DNA of 64,000 nucleotides from Promethearchaeota archaeon (GTDB taxonomy: Archaea; Asgardarchaeota; Lokiarchaeia; Sigyniarchaeales; SOKP01), in contig JAEOTA010000058.1 in NCBI GenBank assembly GCA_016840085.1, positions 1-64,000 of the forward strand, in the 5' to 3' direction. Positions 46,145 to 54,678 of the stretch are shown one piece after another (the stretch's first letter is position 1; each line of letters opens with the position of its first letter). Below the pieces are notes generated by a model. That model was not told where the DNA came from. It worked only from the letters and a program-made list of their open reading frames with translations, and ran no database searches. Both the position numbers and the translations under genes were made by a program.

Positions 46145-46930
46145 TTATTCAGGAATAGTTGCAACTGCGCGAACCCACCCTGCGCTAGCTCGAGCAATTT
46201 TTATCGGGAAACAATAAATTGTAGCACCAACAGGTGGAACCTTTTCTAAATTTGTTAATTTTTCCATTTGAAAATAACCTAACTCAATTCCAGCGAAGTG
46301 ACCTTCCCAAATAATAGAAGGATCCTGGCTTTGCTCCCATTTCTGAGCAGTAATAGAAAAAGGAGCATCCCAAGACCATGAATCTGTTCCTACAATATGA
46401 ACTCCTTGTCTGATTATATGCAAAGTTGCCTTTTTACCTACTCCTATTCCATGATGTACAAACTCATTAGTTCCATAATAGTTGGAAGCATTAGTATGAA
46501 CACATAAGATATCCTTTTCTTTTAGACTATAATTAATCTCATTTAACTTTTTATCAATATCTTCTGGTAATAATACATATCCATCCTCATAATCAGTGCA
46601 ATCCAGAACAATAAGAGGAGCAATACACCACTCTAAGGGAATCTCATCGATTGTCATTGCTTTCCTTTGTCCAATTTCTTTATCTTGAATAGAGGCAAAG
46701 TGCCATGGGGAGTCCATATGAGTTCCATTATGAGTGCTTAGTGTAATCCTTTCTGTTGCCCAACCTGTACCAAGAGGTAAATGTTTTTCTGGTATTAGAT
46801 TAAATATAGCGCCCATTTGTTCAGCACCTTTCTTATGATCATTGTAGTCTATATGTAGCTCTGTTCTTTCTGGATCAAAAATTAATTCCTCAGGATTAAT
46901 TAATGGAATAGACAAATCAATAAATTTCAT
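46145..46930 (-). CDS. Cyclase-family metal-dependent hydrolase (kynurenine formamidase-like)
   Basis: 261 residues. The family metal motif is STHNGTHMDSPWHF (HxGTHxDxPxHF type), followed by IVLDCTDYEDGYVL, the conserved IVGTDSWSWDAP and AGIELGYFQMEKL. Members hydrolyse amide or lactam bonds, for example N-formylkynurenine. The true substrate is unknown. It lies 85 nt downstream of the amidohydrolase at 47016 in the same direction, so an amide-hydrolysing pair is plausible. Scars of a second copy are at 39247 and 39866. Confidence 0.88.
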   Translation of the reverse strand: MKFIDLSIPLINPEELIFDPERTELHIDYNDHKKGAEQMGAIFNLIPEKHLPLGTGWATERITLSTHNGTHMDSPWHFASIQDKEIGQRKAMTIDEIPLEWCIAPLIVLDCTDYEDGYVLLPEDIDKKLNEINYSLKEKDILCVHTNASNYYGTNEFVHHGIGVGKKATLHIIRQGVHIVGTDSWSWDAPFSITAQKWEQSQDPSIIWEGHFAGIELGYFQMEKLTNLEKVPPVGATIYCFPIKIARASAGWVRAVATIPE

Positions 46931-47015
46931 TTTTCACCACTTATGGTCAAATTGTATATAAATAAATAATAATTAAATTAGAGTTGAGAAATAAAAAGAG
47001 ATATACTTAATTAAT

Positions 47016-47876
47016 TCATAGGTTTAATAATTTAGCTGCATTTAGACCTAAAATTTTCTCAATCTCCTCATCGGTTAAAAAATCAACATCGTCAAAATAA
47101 TTCACAGCAATTTCTATCATTTCTGGTGTATTGCCATCTGAACCAAATAGGATTTTATTTACACCGATAACTTCATTTGCTTTAATTAATAATTCCTTTA
47201 AACGAGAAGGCATCATATACGCAAGATTGCTAATGTCTAAATGTATGTTCGGATATTGAGCTGCTAGTGCAATTGCGATATCAGTGAAAGGATACCCCAT
47301 ATGAGTGATTATAATATTAGCCTTCGGAAATGAACTAGCATACTCATCAATAACAATTGGATTTGAGTATGTTAATACGTTTTTTCTTGTTCCTGGTGGT
47401 GGATATCCGCAATGCATTACAATAGGGATTTTATATTTTTGAGCAGCTTCTAATACCGGAAAAATTAACTGATCGTTTAGTCTTTTTTTACGGAATGTAA
47501 GCATTATTTTAAATCCTTTATAATTCTCCTCTACAATTGCCTTTTCTATTTCTTCTTTAACATTTACATCAGCATCGGATTTTTCGGGAGGATTATAGAA
47601 AGGTATGAAAATATCAGGGGCAAACTCAACCCATTTTTTTACTTCTTGATTTTCTTTCATATTTACCGGTAATAATACCACCTTGTCAATGTTAGCACTA
47701 TTCAAATGAAAAATAGTCTTTTCCATAATATTCTTTGTTTCAATGGATTGTATTTCACTAAATTTTTTTACCATTCTTTCATAAAATCCATATCCCTTAA
47801 AGATCATTGGACCAACTTCAACCATTCTCCTTGTATCAATCGGTTGAAAAAGATGACAATGAAAATCAATTCTCAA
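47016..47876 (-). CDS. Amidohydrolase (amidohydro_2, ACMSD-like TIM barrel)
   Basis: 286 residues. The N-terminal metal site is RIDFHCHLFQP, followed by the strand-5 His in IPIVMHCGYPPP, the strand-6 His in IIITHMGYP, and the late Asp in KILFGSDGNTPEM. This is the amidohydrolase_2 pattern, which covers decarboxylases and hydrolases acting on aromatic or lactone acids. It is upstream of, and co-directional with, the cyclase-like gene, suggesting a small catabolic unit for an amide or ring compound (inference). Confidence 0.86.
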   Translation of the reverse strand: MRIDFHCHLFQPIDTRRMVEVGPMIFKGYGFYERMVKKFSEIQSIETKNIMEKTIFHLNSANIDKVVLLPVNMKENQEVKKWVEFAPDIFIPFYNPPEKSDADVNVKEEIEKAIVEENYKGFKIMLTFRKKRLNDQLIFPVLEAAQKYKIPIVMHCGYPPPGTRKNVLTYSNPIVIDEYASSFPKANIIITHMGYPFTDIAIALAAQYPNIHLDISNLAYMMPSRLKELLIKANEVIGVNKILFGSDGNTPEMIEIAVNYFDDVDFLTDEEIEKILGLNAAKLLNL

Positions 47877-48023
47877 ATTTTCTCACTTATTTAACAAACT
47901 TAATTATGATAAATCTTATGTCTAGTTTAATTAGAATCTTATGAAATACGGATTTTTTAAGAAACAAGGTTTTTTAATTTAAAAATTTCTTTAGAAAAAT
48001 TTCATCTCTTATTCATAAAATAA

Positions 48024-48049
48024 ATTAGGATCTGTTTCCAGATTCTAAT
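48024..48049. promoter_or_regulatory. Inverted repeat upstream of NosD-like gene D
   Basis: ATTAGGATCTG, TTTC loop, CAGATTCTAAT (10 of 11 pairs), about 100 nt before the ATG at 48153. This gene lacks the 33-bp promoter element of its three paralogues, so a separate control signal is possible. Confidence 0.3.
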
Positions 48050-48152
48050 TGATTAAACGGTATAGTAGCTAAGTATATTAAAATATACAATAATATTAAA
48101 TAGTTAATCATGATCTTTTACATAATAATCTAAACTATTTTGGCGAAAAAAA

Positions 48153-49127
48153 ATGAAATTAAATACAAAAATAATGATATTCATTTTATTAGCTTTAGGA
48201 ATCGTTTTTGTATTATCACCAATAATTAGCAACAATCTCAATTATGATGCAAGAAATAATGATAAAAGTTCGGAATATAGCAAAGATATTAATTCAGTTA
48301 ATAAAATATTGAAATTCTCAAAAATATCTGGAAAAATTCATATTGATGGCGATTGGTCTGCTGCTAAGGCTGGGGGTATATGTTCAGGTTCAGGCACTTC
48401 CTCCGATCCTTATATCCTAAAAGATTTCATAATAGATGCAGATGGTCCGGGAAGTTGCATACTAATTGAAAATTCTGATGTGTATTTTAAGATTGAAAAT
48501 TGTACCCTCTTCAACAGTGGAACTTCTTATATCTTAGATGGAGGAATTACATTAAATAATGTAACAAATGGAGTAGTAATTAATAACACTTGTTATTCTA
48601 ATTTCAGGGGAATTAATGTAAGAAAAAGTTATAATAACATTATTTCGGGAAATATCGCAAATAATAACATTGAGGATGGGATATATTTATGGTATAGTAA
48701 TATTAACACCGTTTCAGGAAACACGGCAAATAACAACGGTGATAGTGGAATAATGTTGCACGATAATAGTAATAATAATATAATTTCGGGAAATACCGCA
48801 AATAACAATTATGAAAATGGAATATACTTATGGATCTGTAATAACAACACCATTTCAGGAAATACCGCAAATAATAATACCGAAGCTGGAATAAATTTAA
48901 GAAGTAGTGATAATAACAAAATTTCAGAAAATATCTTAATGGGAAATGATAAGTGCATCCTAGAAGAATATTCCCAAGGAAACAAATTTAAAGATAATAA
49001 GTCCTGCAATTATGGAGAAGGTGATGAAATAATTCCAGGATATAATCTATTCTTTCTACTTGGTATTCTATCCTTTGTAGCAATCCTTATAAGTAGAAAA
49101 ATAAAGAAATCTTCAAATTTAAATTAA
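48153..49127 (+). CDS. NosD-like beta-helix surface protein D (short)
   Basis: 324 residues. Signal/anchor helix TKIMIFILLALGIVFVLSPI, a linker to ~65, the WSAAKAGGICSGSGTSSDPYILKDFIIDADG entry strand found in bacterial and archaeal NosD-like proteins, then seven or so 22-23 residue turns (SGNTANNN-x-GIYLW), and the anchor IIPGYNLFFLLGILSFVAIL with KKSS tail. It has no Pro-Glu stalk. It is on the opposite strand from its paralogues and lacks their shared promoter. Its 3' end abuts a truncated AAC(3) gene, so insertion or rearrangement is likely here. Confidence 0.8.
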   Translation: MKLNTKIMIFILLALGIVFVLSPIISNNLNYDARNNDKSSEYSKDINSVNKILKFSKISGKIHIDGDWSAAKAGGICSGSGTSSDPYILKDFIIDADGPGSCILIENSDVYFKIENCTLFNSGTSYILDGGITLNNVTNGVVINNTCYSNFRGINVRKSYNNIISGNIANNNIEDGIYLWYSNINTVSGNTANNNGDSGIMLHDNSNNNIISGNTANNNYENGIYLWICNNNTISGNTANNNTEAGINLRSSDNNKISENILMGNDKCILEEYSQGNKFKDNKSCNYGEGDEIIPGYNLFFLLGILSFVAILISRKIKKSSNLN

Positions 49128-49154
49128 ATTCTATTTTTTTTCTTTAGTTTTTTA

Positions 49155-49445
49155 TCAACTTTCATTTTCCTTAGGGTTAAATAGTAAAATTTTATACTTC
49201 CATAATAGCCCTATTTCTCTTTCTTTAGAAGTAAGTTCAAATTCAATACGATTAGTGGAAAAAGTAGGCATCACTACAGTTCCCTCATTCCCTACAACTT
49301 CGAGTAAAGCATTTATAACTGTTTTCGCGCCTCCTTTGACCTTACCAAAACTCTGTAAAGAACTATGCACTCCAAGATGAAATCCCGTGTTTATCCCAAG
49401 ATTTCTTAATCCTTTCTTAATATCTTCTTTAATTACTATATTCAT
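49155..49445 (-). pseudogene. AAC(3)-type N-acetyltransferase, N-terminal fragment
   Basis: 96 residues where intact AAC(3)/YokD-like acetyltransferases have about 260. The N-terminal pattern is clear: GINTGFHLGVHSSLQSFGKVKGGAKTVINALLEVVGNEGTVVMPTFS. After residue ~75 homology ceases (LLWKYKILLFNPKE) and the frame stops 28 nt from the 3' end of the convergent beta-helix gene. The C-terminal catalytic half is missing from the region. Probably non-functional. Confidence 0.65.
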
Positions 49446-49886
49446 GTGATAATTTCTAGTTTAGATAATCTGAACTTAATTAGATATCAATCTATTTTAA
49501 TATTTGGAATATTATATGTGATAACTCCTTCAAATAGCCTCATTCTTATATAATTAAGTGAAGGAAGGAATAGAAAAAAAGCTAACTTCTCTTCGACATT
49601 CATCTAAATAATCCCCAAACCAAGAATGATTATTGAAAACTAATTTTCAATTAGATGGATAAATAAAGAATTAGAATTATAATAATTTTCTTACACTGCA
49701 AAATTTATTTATGTTTACAGCTCTTATTTTTAATTCATTTTTCACTTTTTTTGGTTAATAATAGTATTTTTATTAAAAAGAAATTTAAAGATATTAATGA
49801 CTATTTTTAGTATATTATCTATTCTTATTGAATTTTAAAAGTGTAATAATACAAAATCTACCAAATATTTAAAAAGAGGAATTATA
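49446..49886. other. 441-nt intergenic gap
   Basis: Divergent between the AAC(3) fragment and the dehydratase-type gene. AT-rich, with no supported small gene, tRNA or repeat. A GAGG Shine-Dalgarno (AAAGAGGAATT) lies just before the ATG at 49887, and TATTAAAAAGAAATTTAAAG around 49780 is a possible promoter. Confidence 0.45.
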
Positions 49887-51365
49887 ATGAGGACAAAAGA
49901 AGAATTTATGAAAGATTTAGGTAAAATGAAGAATAATATCTACTTTAATGGTGAAAGGATTAATCGTTTAGATGAACGGCAATTACCATGTATTGATACA
50001 ATTGGTACAACATTTGACGTAGTTGAGGACCCAGAATATGGTGATTTAATCCTAGCAAAATCTCATCTTACAGGTGAAATAATTAATCGTTTTACTCATA
50101 TTCATCAAAATACAGATGATCTTCATAAAAAGCAAGATATGACCAGAAAAATCTGCCAGAAAGTTGGTGGATGTGTTCAACGCTGTATGGGATGTGATGC
50201 AGCTAATGCCGTTTATAACGTGAGTTATGAAGCAGATAAATCAAATAATGGTGAAACTAACTATCACGAAAATTTTAAAAAATGGTTAGAAAGATTTCAG
50301 AAGGAAGATTTAATTGCAGCTTGTGCTCAAACTGATGTTAAGGGTAATAGAATAAAACGACCTGCGGATCAGGAAGATCCAGATATGTATGTTCATGTTG
50401 TAGAAAAAAGAAAAGATGGTATTATAGTTCGAGGTTGTAAGCTTCATATTTCAGAAGCCTCTGTATCTGATGAAATTATAGTTGTCCCTACTAGAGCATT
50501 AAGACCAGAAGATAAAGATTATGCAGTTGCATTTGCATTGACTGGGGATTATGAAGGAGTTAAACAAGTAATTACAATACATAATTTACGTGAAAGAGAA
50601 TATTTTAAACGTGGGTTCATGCCTGGAGCTACAGATTCATATATTATTTTTGATGACGTGTTTGTTCCATGGGAAAGGGTTTTTCTTTGTGGTGAATATC
50701 AACATGCTGGTACTCTTGCCTTATTATTTGCTTTATTTCATCGCCACAGTTATTCAGGTTGTAAACCTGCTATTGGAGATTTAGTAGTTGGAACTGCTGC
50801 TCTAGCAGCAGAATATAACAATATCCATAGAGCTTCTCATGTAAGAAGTAAATTAGCTGAATTAATCCTGGTTACAGAACTTGGGTATGCCGCAGGATAT
50901 ACTGCTTCAGATTTAGGTAAACCAGAGGTATATATGCCTGGTGTAGGTTTTATTCCTTATGGCCCTGGCAGTTATATTCCAAATTCGATCTATTGTAATG
51001 TCGGAAGATGTTTATCAGGAGAAAATGTATTTCATGAAGCTGAGATCATAACTGATCTTTGCGGTGGTATTCCAGCAACTTTCCCTCATGAAAGAGATTT
51101 TGTTAATCCGGAACTAAAGGACCAACTTTATAAATACATCACTAGAAACCCAATGATTTCTCCAGAAAATGCTGCGCAATTCTGGCGATATGTTGGTGAT
51201 ATATATTGTTCTGCTACAGGTGGAGTTCATCTCTTTGGAAGTTATCATGGTGGCGGTTCCCCAGTAATGGAAAGTATAGCAATTACAACTCAATATGATA
51301 TTGAATCCAGAAAAGATATGGTCAAGAAAATTGCAGGAATTAATGATGAGTTAAATAAAACTTAA
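49887..51365 (+). CDS. abfD: 4-hydroxybutyryl-CoA dehydratase-type enzyme (AbfD/HpaB family)
   Basis: 492 residues, the standard size. The fold is that of flavin acyl-CoA dehydrogenase/HpaB proteins. All four ligands of the [4Fe-4S] cluster that defines 4-hydroxybutyryl-CoA dehydratase are present at the right spacing: CVQRC (C96 and C100) and H285-x6-C292 (HRHSYSGC). HpaB monooxygenases lack this set, so the dehydratase/vinylacetyl-CoA isomerase reading is preferred. It produces crotonyl-CoA, as used in 4-aminobutyrate or succinate-linked fermentation and in the archaeal hydroxybutyrate cycles. No partner gene is adjacent. Confidence 0.85.
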   Translation: MRTKEEFMKDLGKMKNNIYFNGERINRLDERQLPCIDTIGTTFDVVEDPEYGDLILAKSHLTGEIINRFTHIHQNTDDLHKKQDMTRKICQKVGGCVQRCMGCDAANAVYNVSYEADKSNNGETNYHENFKKWLERFQKEDLIAACAQTDVKGNRIKRPADQEDPDMYVHVVEKRKDGIIVRGCKLHISEASVSDEIIVVPTRALRPEDKDYAVAFALTGDYEGVKQVITIHNLREREYFKRGFMPGATDSYIIFDDVFVPWERVFLCGEYQHAGTLALLFALFHRHSYSGCKPAIGDLVVGTAALAAEYNNIHRASHVRSKLAELILVTELGYAAGYTASDLGKPEVYMPGVGFIPYGPGSYIPNSIYCNVGRCLSGENVFHEAEIITDLCGGIPATFPHERDFVNPELKDQLYKYITRNPMISPENAAQFWRYVGDIYCSATGGVHLFGSYHGGGSPVMESIAITTQYDIESRKDMVKKIAGINDELNKT

Positions 51366-51490
51366 AACTAAATCAATTGGAAAGTTAATTTTTTTTTTTT
51401 AATTTAATTTTAATTTTTTTAAATGTATAAATTTTTCATCGATTTAAATAAAATTATATAATTTTTTAAAAAAAATAAAATAAAGGTTAA

Positions 51491-52252
51491 TTAAACGTCT
51501 CGAGTTTTAAATCTCAGGTAAGAAAGTATAAGACAAGGGATAAGATACGAAAGTGCTATGTAGATTGCTAATAATAAATCTATGTTCATCTCAGACATTG
51601 CTGCCTCTCCTATAAAAATAGCTTGTCCGACTATTTCTAGATAAATGAAGGTTGGATTTGGAACACTTGGATCAATAAATAGTAAAATTGCAAACAATAT
51701 GGCCGAACTTGTGAATATAATAAATCCTATTATCATAGCTTGACTGCCTGATCTAAATATAGCACTAAATAGAAGATAAAGAGAGGTACACGATATACCA
51801 ATTAAGCAATAATATCCAAACCATAAAATTAATTCAACAGGTATGGTATTGTACTCTATTAAACAAATAATAGATGTTACTATGAATGCAGGAGCGATCC
51901 AGACTAAGACACTAGTAAAAGCAGCAAAAGTTTTTCCAATAAAAAAATTATTGCGTCCAGTTTTCGTAAAATTAGTTAATGCTGTCTTTCTATCAAATTC
52001 ATTCGCTATAATTCCGCCAGCAAAAAATAGAGTTAAAAGGTAGGAAAATGTACCTATTTGACTAAGAGTACTTCCACAAAAAAGCTTTGCATTAGGCATT
52101 GATAAGGACATTAGAGATGTCAAAATGACAGCTACTACCGATAATAAAGCAACTAAAATATATCTCTTTCTCTGGAGAAAAATTTCGAACCTGTAGACAT
52201 TGAAGATTTGCTTTAAATTAAAATTTTCTTCTATAATTAAATTGGAGTTCAC
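51491..52252 (-). CDS. ABC-2 type permease
   Basis: 253 residues with about six helices (ILVALLSVVAVILTSLMSL, YLLTLFFAGGIIANEFDRKTA, LLLAIYIALSYLIPCLIL) and the characteristic ANEFDRKT cytoplasmic loop of ABC-2 permeases. GTG start at 52252, overlapping the ATPase stop by 4 bp (GTGA), with a strong GGAGGTGA Shine-Dalgarno just upstream, so it is translationally coupled. With the ATPase it forms a complete exporter of unknown substrate. Confidence 0.85.
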   Translation of the reverse strand: MNSNLIIEENFNLKQIFNVYRFEIFLQRKRYILVALLSVVAVILTSLMSLSMPNAKLFCGSTLSQIGTFSYLLTLFFAGGIIANEFDRKTALTNFTKTGRNNFFIGKTFAAFTSVLVWIAPAFIVTSIICLIEYNTIPVELILWFGYYCLIGISCTSLYLLFSAIFRSGSQAMIIGFIIFTSSAILFAILLFIDPSVPNPTFIYLEIVGQAIFIGEAAMSEMNIDLLLAIYIALSYLIPCLILSYLRFKTRDV

Positions 52253-53274
52253 TCTTTCAATTCACCTCCATTTTTGTTATCATCTTCATCTACTAGACTT
52301 ATATACAAATCTTCTAACCGAGAAGTGCGGTCTTTGCTAAATCCGACAATTGGAAGTCTCATGTCTATAGATAAAATTTCGTGAATTTTCTTAAGAGATA
52401 ACGGTGTCCCATTGTAAAATATATTGAAACCAGGAAGAACTTCATCGTATGTGACAAAATTTTTAGCCCCATTTTCGCAATATTGTTCAATTTTATTCCT
52501 GATTTCATTTACTACTTTATCAACTTGTGAAAATTCGAGTGGCTCAAAAAGTTCGCATTGGATTTGCTTTTTAGTCATTTTCTGTTCTAAATTGATTAGA
52601 GTGTCCGCTGCAATTAAATTTCCACGATTAATTATGACTATTCGATCACAGACTTCTGATATTTCATACAATAGATGAGACGAGAGAAAAATTGTTTTCC
52701 CCATTTTTTTCAATTTTTGCAAGATATTTCGAACTAGAATGCGTCCTGAAGGATCCAAACCTGTTTGAGGTTCGTCAAGAACAAGCAAATCAGGATCATG
52801 TACTAGTGCCTGTGCAAGTCCTAACCTTTGAACCATTCCTTTTGAAAATTCTTTTATGATTTTGTTTTTCCATTTTGACATTTCAACAACATCAAGCGCC
52901 CAGTCTACTCGTTTTTCAATAATATCTTTAGATAATCCTAATAAACGACAATAATAACGAAGTATCTGATTTGGGGTTACTTGTCCGTAAAAGGCGGGCA
53001 AATCAATTAAAAAACCAATTTGTTTAAAAAGATCAGCTGGTTTTTTCTTTATATCAATTAAGTCCCCATTATGATTATATATTTCGATTTTGCCACTCGT
53101 CGGTTTAATTAATCCGCCTAACATTTTCATAGTTGTTGTTTTCCCTGCTCCATTGGGACCGACAAATCCTAAGATTTCACCTTCATAAATTTCCAAATTT
53201 AAATTATTTACTGCCATTAAATCATGGAACCTTTTACTAAGGTTCGTGAACTTTACTATAGTTTTATTTGACAT
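52249..53274 (-). CDS. ABC-2 type transporter ATP-binding protein (CcmA/DrrA type)
   Basis: 341 residues. Walker A GPNGAGKTT, signature FSKGMVQRLGLAQAL, Walker B DLLVLDEPQTGLDP and the H-loop LSSHLL are intact. The C-terminal extension of ~110 residues after the nucleotide-binding domain is usual for DrrA-like subunits. It is operonic with the ABC-2 permease. The family exports drugs, lipids or envelope precursors. Confidence 0.92.
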   Translation of the reverse strand: MSNKTIVKFTNLSKRFHDLMAVNNLNLEIYEGEILGFVGPNGAGKTTTMKMLGGLIKPTSGKIEIYNHNGDLIDIKKKPADLFKQIGFLIDLPAFYGQVTPNQILRYYCRLLGLSKDIIEKRVDWALDVVEMSKWKNKIIKEFSKGMVQRLGLAQALVHDPDLLVLDEPQTGLDPSGRILVRNILQKLKKMGKTIFLSSHLLYEISEVCDRIVIINRGNLIAADTLINLEQKMTKKQIQCELFEPLEFSQVDKVVNEIRNKIEQYCENGAKNFVTYDEVLPGFNIFYNGTPLSLKKIHEILSIDMRLPIVGFSKDRTSRLEDLYISLVDEDDNKNGGELKE

Positions 53275-53648
53275 ATTTACTACAAATCGTTATTTTTAAT
53301 TTTGAATACTATAGGCTTGTATTTCCAAAAGAGAAATTAGAAGTATCGTAATATTTAACTTATGGAATCCAATTTTTCTATTTTCAGTTTTGTGAATTAA
53401 ATCAATTAGAACCTTAATTAGAATCTTAGGAAAACAAAATTTCTAAAAGAGAATTTTTAGAGTTAAAATTTCTCTCATGAAATTTAAAATTTTTCTGAGA
53501 GGTTGATTAACTTTTCTTCAATTAGCAGAAAAGGTAAATTCAGAGTCTGATTTCAATGAAAATTCCTATGAAAAAAAGAAACTCACATTTTTTCATGAAA
53601 TTTTTGCTTAATAAATGGAATAATTATTAAAAATGATGTTACATAGGT
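53275..53648. other. 374-nt gap with hairpins and left repeat of foreign cassette
   Basis: Contains the imperfect inverted repeat 53472-53501 (CTCTCA ... TGAGAG), the left copy of a 35-bp direct repeat (53530-53564) and another hairpin with TGAAAAAA/TTTTTTCA arms (~53569-53595). No gene. The GC-rich hydrolase starts directly after it. Confidence 0.55.
53530..53564 (+). repeat. 35-bp direct repeat, left copy
   Basis: Starts AAAGGTAAATTCAGAGTC; the first 24 bases are identical to 54553-54576 and the full 35 bases differ at two positions. It brackets the GC-rich hydrolase gene with its partner 1023 bp to the right. Confidence 0.75.
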
Positions 53649-54479
53649 ATGAATATGAACCGTATCCAAATCAAAGCTCGCGGATTTACGTTTGATGCCT
53701 GGTCAGATGGGCCGGAAGAGGGGCCCTTGCTACTGTTATTGCATGGTTTGCCCCGAACGAGCTGGGAGTGGCACCATCAACTGCCGAAATTAGCTGAGGC
53801 TGGGTTCCGAACTGTTGTGCCTGATCTGAGGGGTTATTGTCCGGGTGCGCGACCTGAAGGTGTGGAGGCATATGTTGTAGATGAGTTTGTCGAAGATATA
53901 CTGGCAATTGCCGATCAGCTTGGATGGGGGGATCGACCATTTCATCTTATGGGTACCAGTATCGGCTCAGTGGTTGCATGGTGTATTGCCGGAGAGTATC
54001 CACAGCGGGTAGCGACGCTGGCTTGCATCAACATTCCACATCCTATGGCAATTGTTGAGGTGATGGCGACAGAGGCGGCGGATAAACAACGACAAAAGAT
54101 GAGTTATTTTTCTAATTTCAGAAAAGAGGGCAATCAATTGAAAATGTTTGAGTCTACCCTTAAACGCATGGAATTGCCGGCCGAAGAGACCGACCCGTAT
54201 CGTGAGGCGCTCAGCAGCGAAGAAGCGCTTCGGGCCATTTTTCACTGGTATCGGGTACTTAAAATTCCACCACTAAAACCGGTTGTCATGCCCACTCTGT
54301 ACATTTGGCCCCGAAAGGCAGGTAATGTTTCCCGGGAGGCGGCTGAAGCAAATGCGCATTATGTTGAAGCACCGTATCGATTCGAGATCCTCGAAGTTGC
54401 GCGCAATTTCGCACTTCAAATGGAGCCTGAAAAGATAACCCATCTATTGCTTGAGCATCTGGCTGAACACGCTCAATAA
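53649..54479 (+). CDS. Alpha/beta hydrolase, GC-rich, bacterial origin likely
   Basis: 276 residues. Epoxide-hydrolase-like N-terminus with oxyanion motif LLHGLPRTSWEWHHQL and nucleophile elbow MGTSIGS (S104). Two sampled 60-base lines contain 36 and 32 G+C, far above neighbours, and codons are GC-ending, so this is a recent import. The usual acid turn after PTLYIW reads PRKAG (221-225), without the normal Asp, and the GH histidine position reads RN (252-253). The triad therefore looks incomplete and activity is doubtful. Flanked by 35-bp direct repeats and followed by a bacterial-style terminator. Confidence 0.85.
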   Translation: MNMNRIQIKARGFTFDAWSDGPEEGPLLLLLHGLPRTSWEWHHQLPKLAEAGFRTVVPDLRGYCPGARPEGVEAYVVDEFVEDILAIADQLGWGDRPFHLMGTSIGSVVAWCIAGEYPQRVATLACINIPHPMAIVEVMATEAADKQRQKMSYFSNFRKEGNQLKMFESTLKRMELPAEETDPYREALSSEEALRAIFHWYRVLKIPPLKPVVMPTLYIWPRKAGNVSREAAEANAHYVEAPYRFEILEVARNFALQMEPEKITHLLLEHLAEHAQ

Positions 54480-54497
54480 AACTATGCGTTGAACATT

Positions 54498-54517
54498 GGC
54501 TTGGTTCGAGCCTTTTT
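54498..54517 (+). terminator. Rho-independent-type terminator after GC-rich gene
   Basis: A 6-bp stem GGCTTG/CGAGCC with a GTT loop, followed directly by five T residues. It lies 19 nt after the hydrolase stop. The form is typical of bacteria and supports a bacterial source for the cassette. Confidence 0.65.
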
Positions 54518-54526
54518 AAATTTTGT

Positions 54527-54548
54527 CCCAATTTCATAGGAAATTGGG
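54527..54548 (+). repeat. Hairpin CCCAATTTC/GGAAATTGGG next to right direct repeat
   Basis: A 9-bp inverted repeat with a 3- to 4-nt loop lies 4 nt before the right 35-bp repeat. Could be part of the cassette's boundary structure. Confidence 0.45.
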
Positions 54549-54552
54549 TTGG

Positions 54553-54587
54553 AAAGGTAAATTCAGAGTCTGATTTTCATGAAAATT
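54553..54587 (+). repeat. 35-bp direct repeat, right copy
   Basis: Partner of 53530-53564 (33 of 35 identical). A third, more degenerate relative (AAAATCAAAGTCTGACACTAAAATTT) follows near 54620, so the repeat may be a local family or a target-site array. Confidence 0.7.
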
Positions 54588-54678
54588 TATTTGAAATAAA
54601 TCTTATTTTCTTGGATGGCAAAATCAAAGTCTGACACTAAAATTTTTAAATTTACTTATATCATAGAAATTTAGTGAG

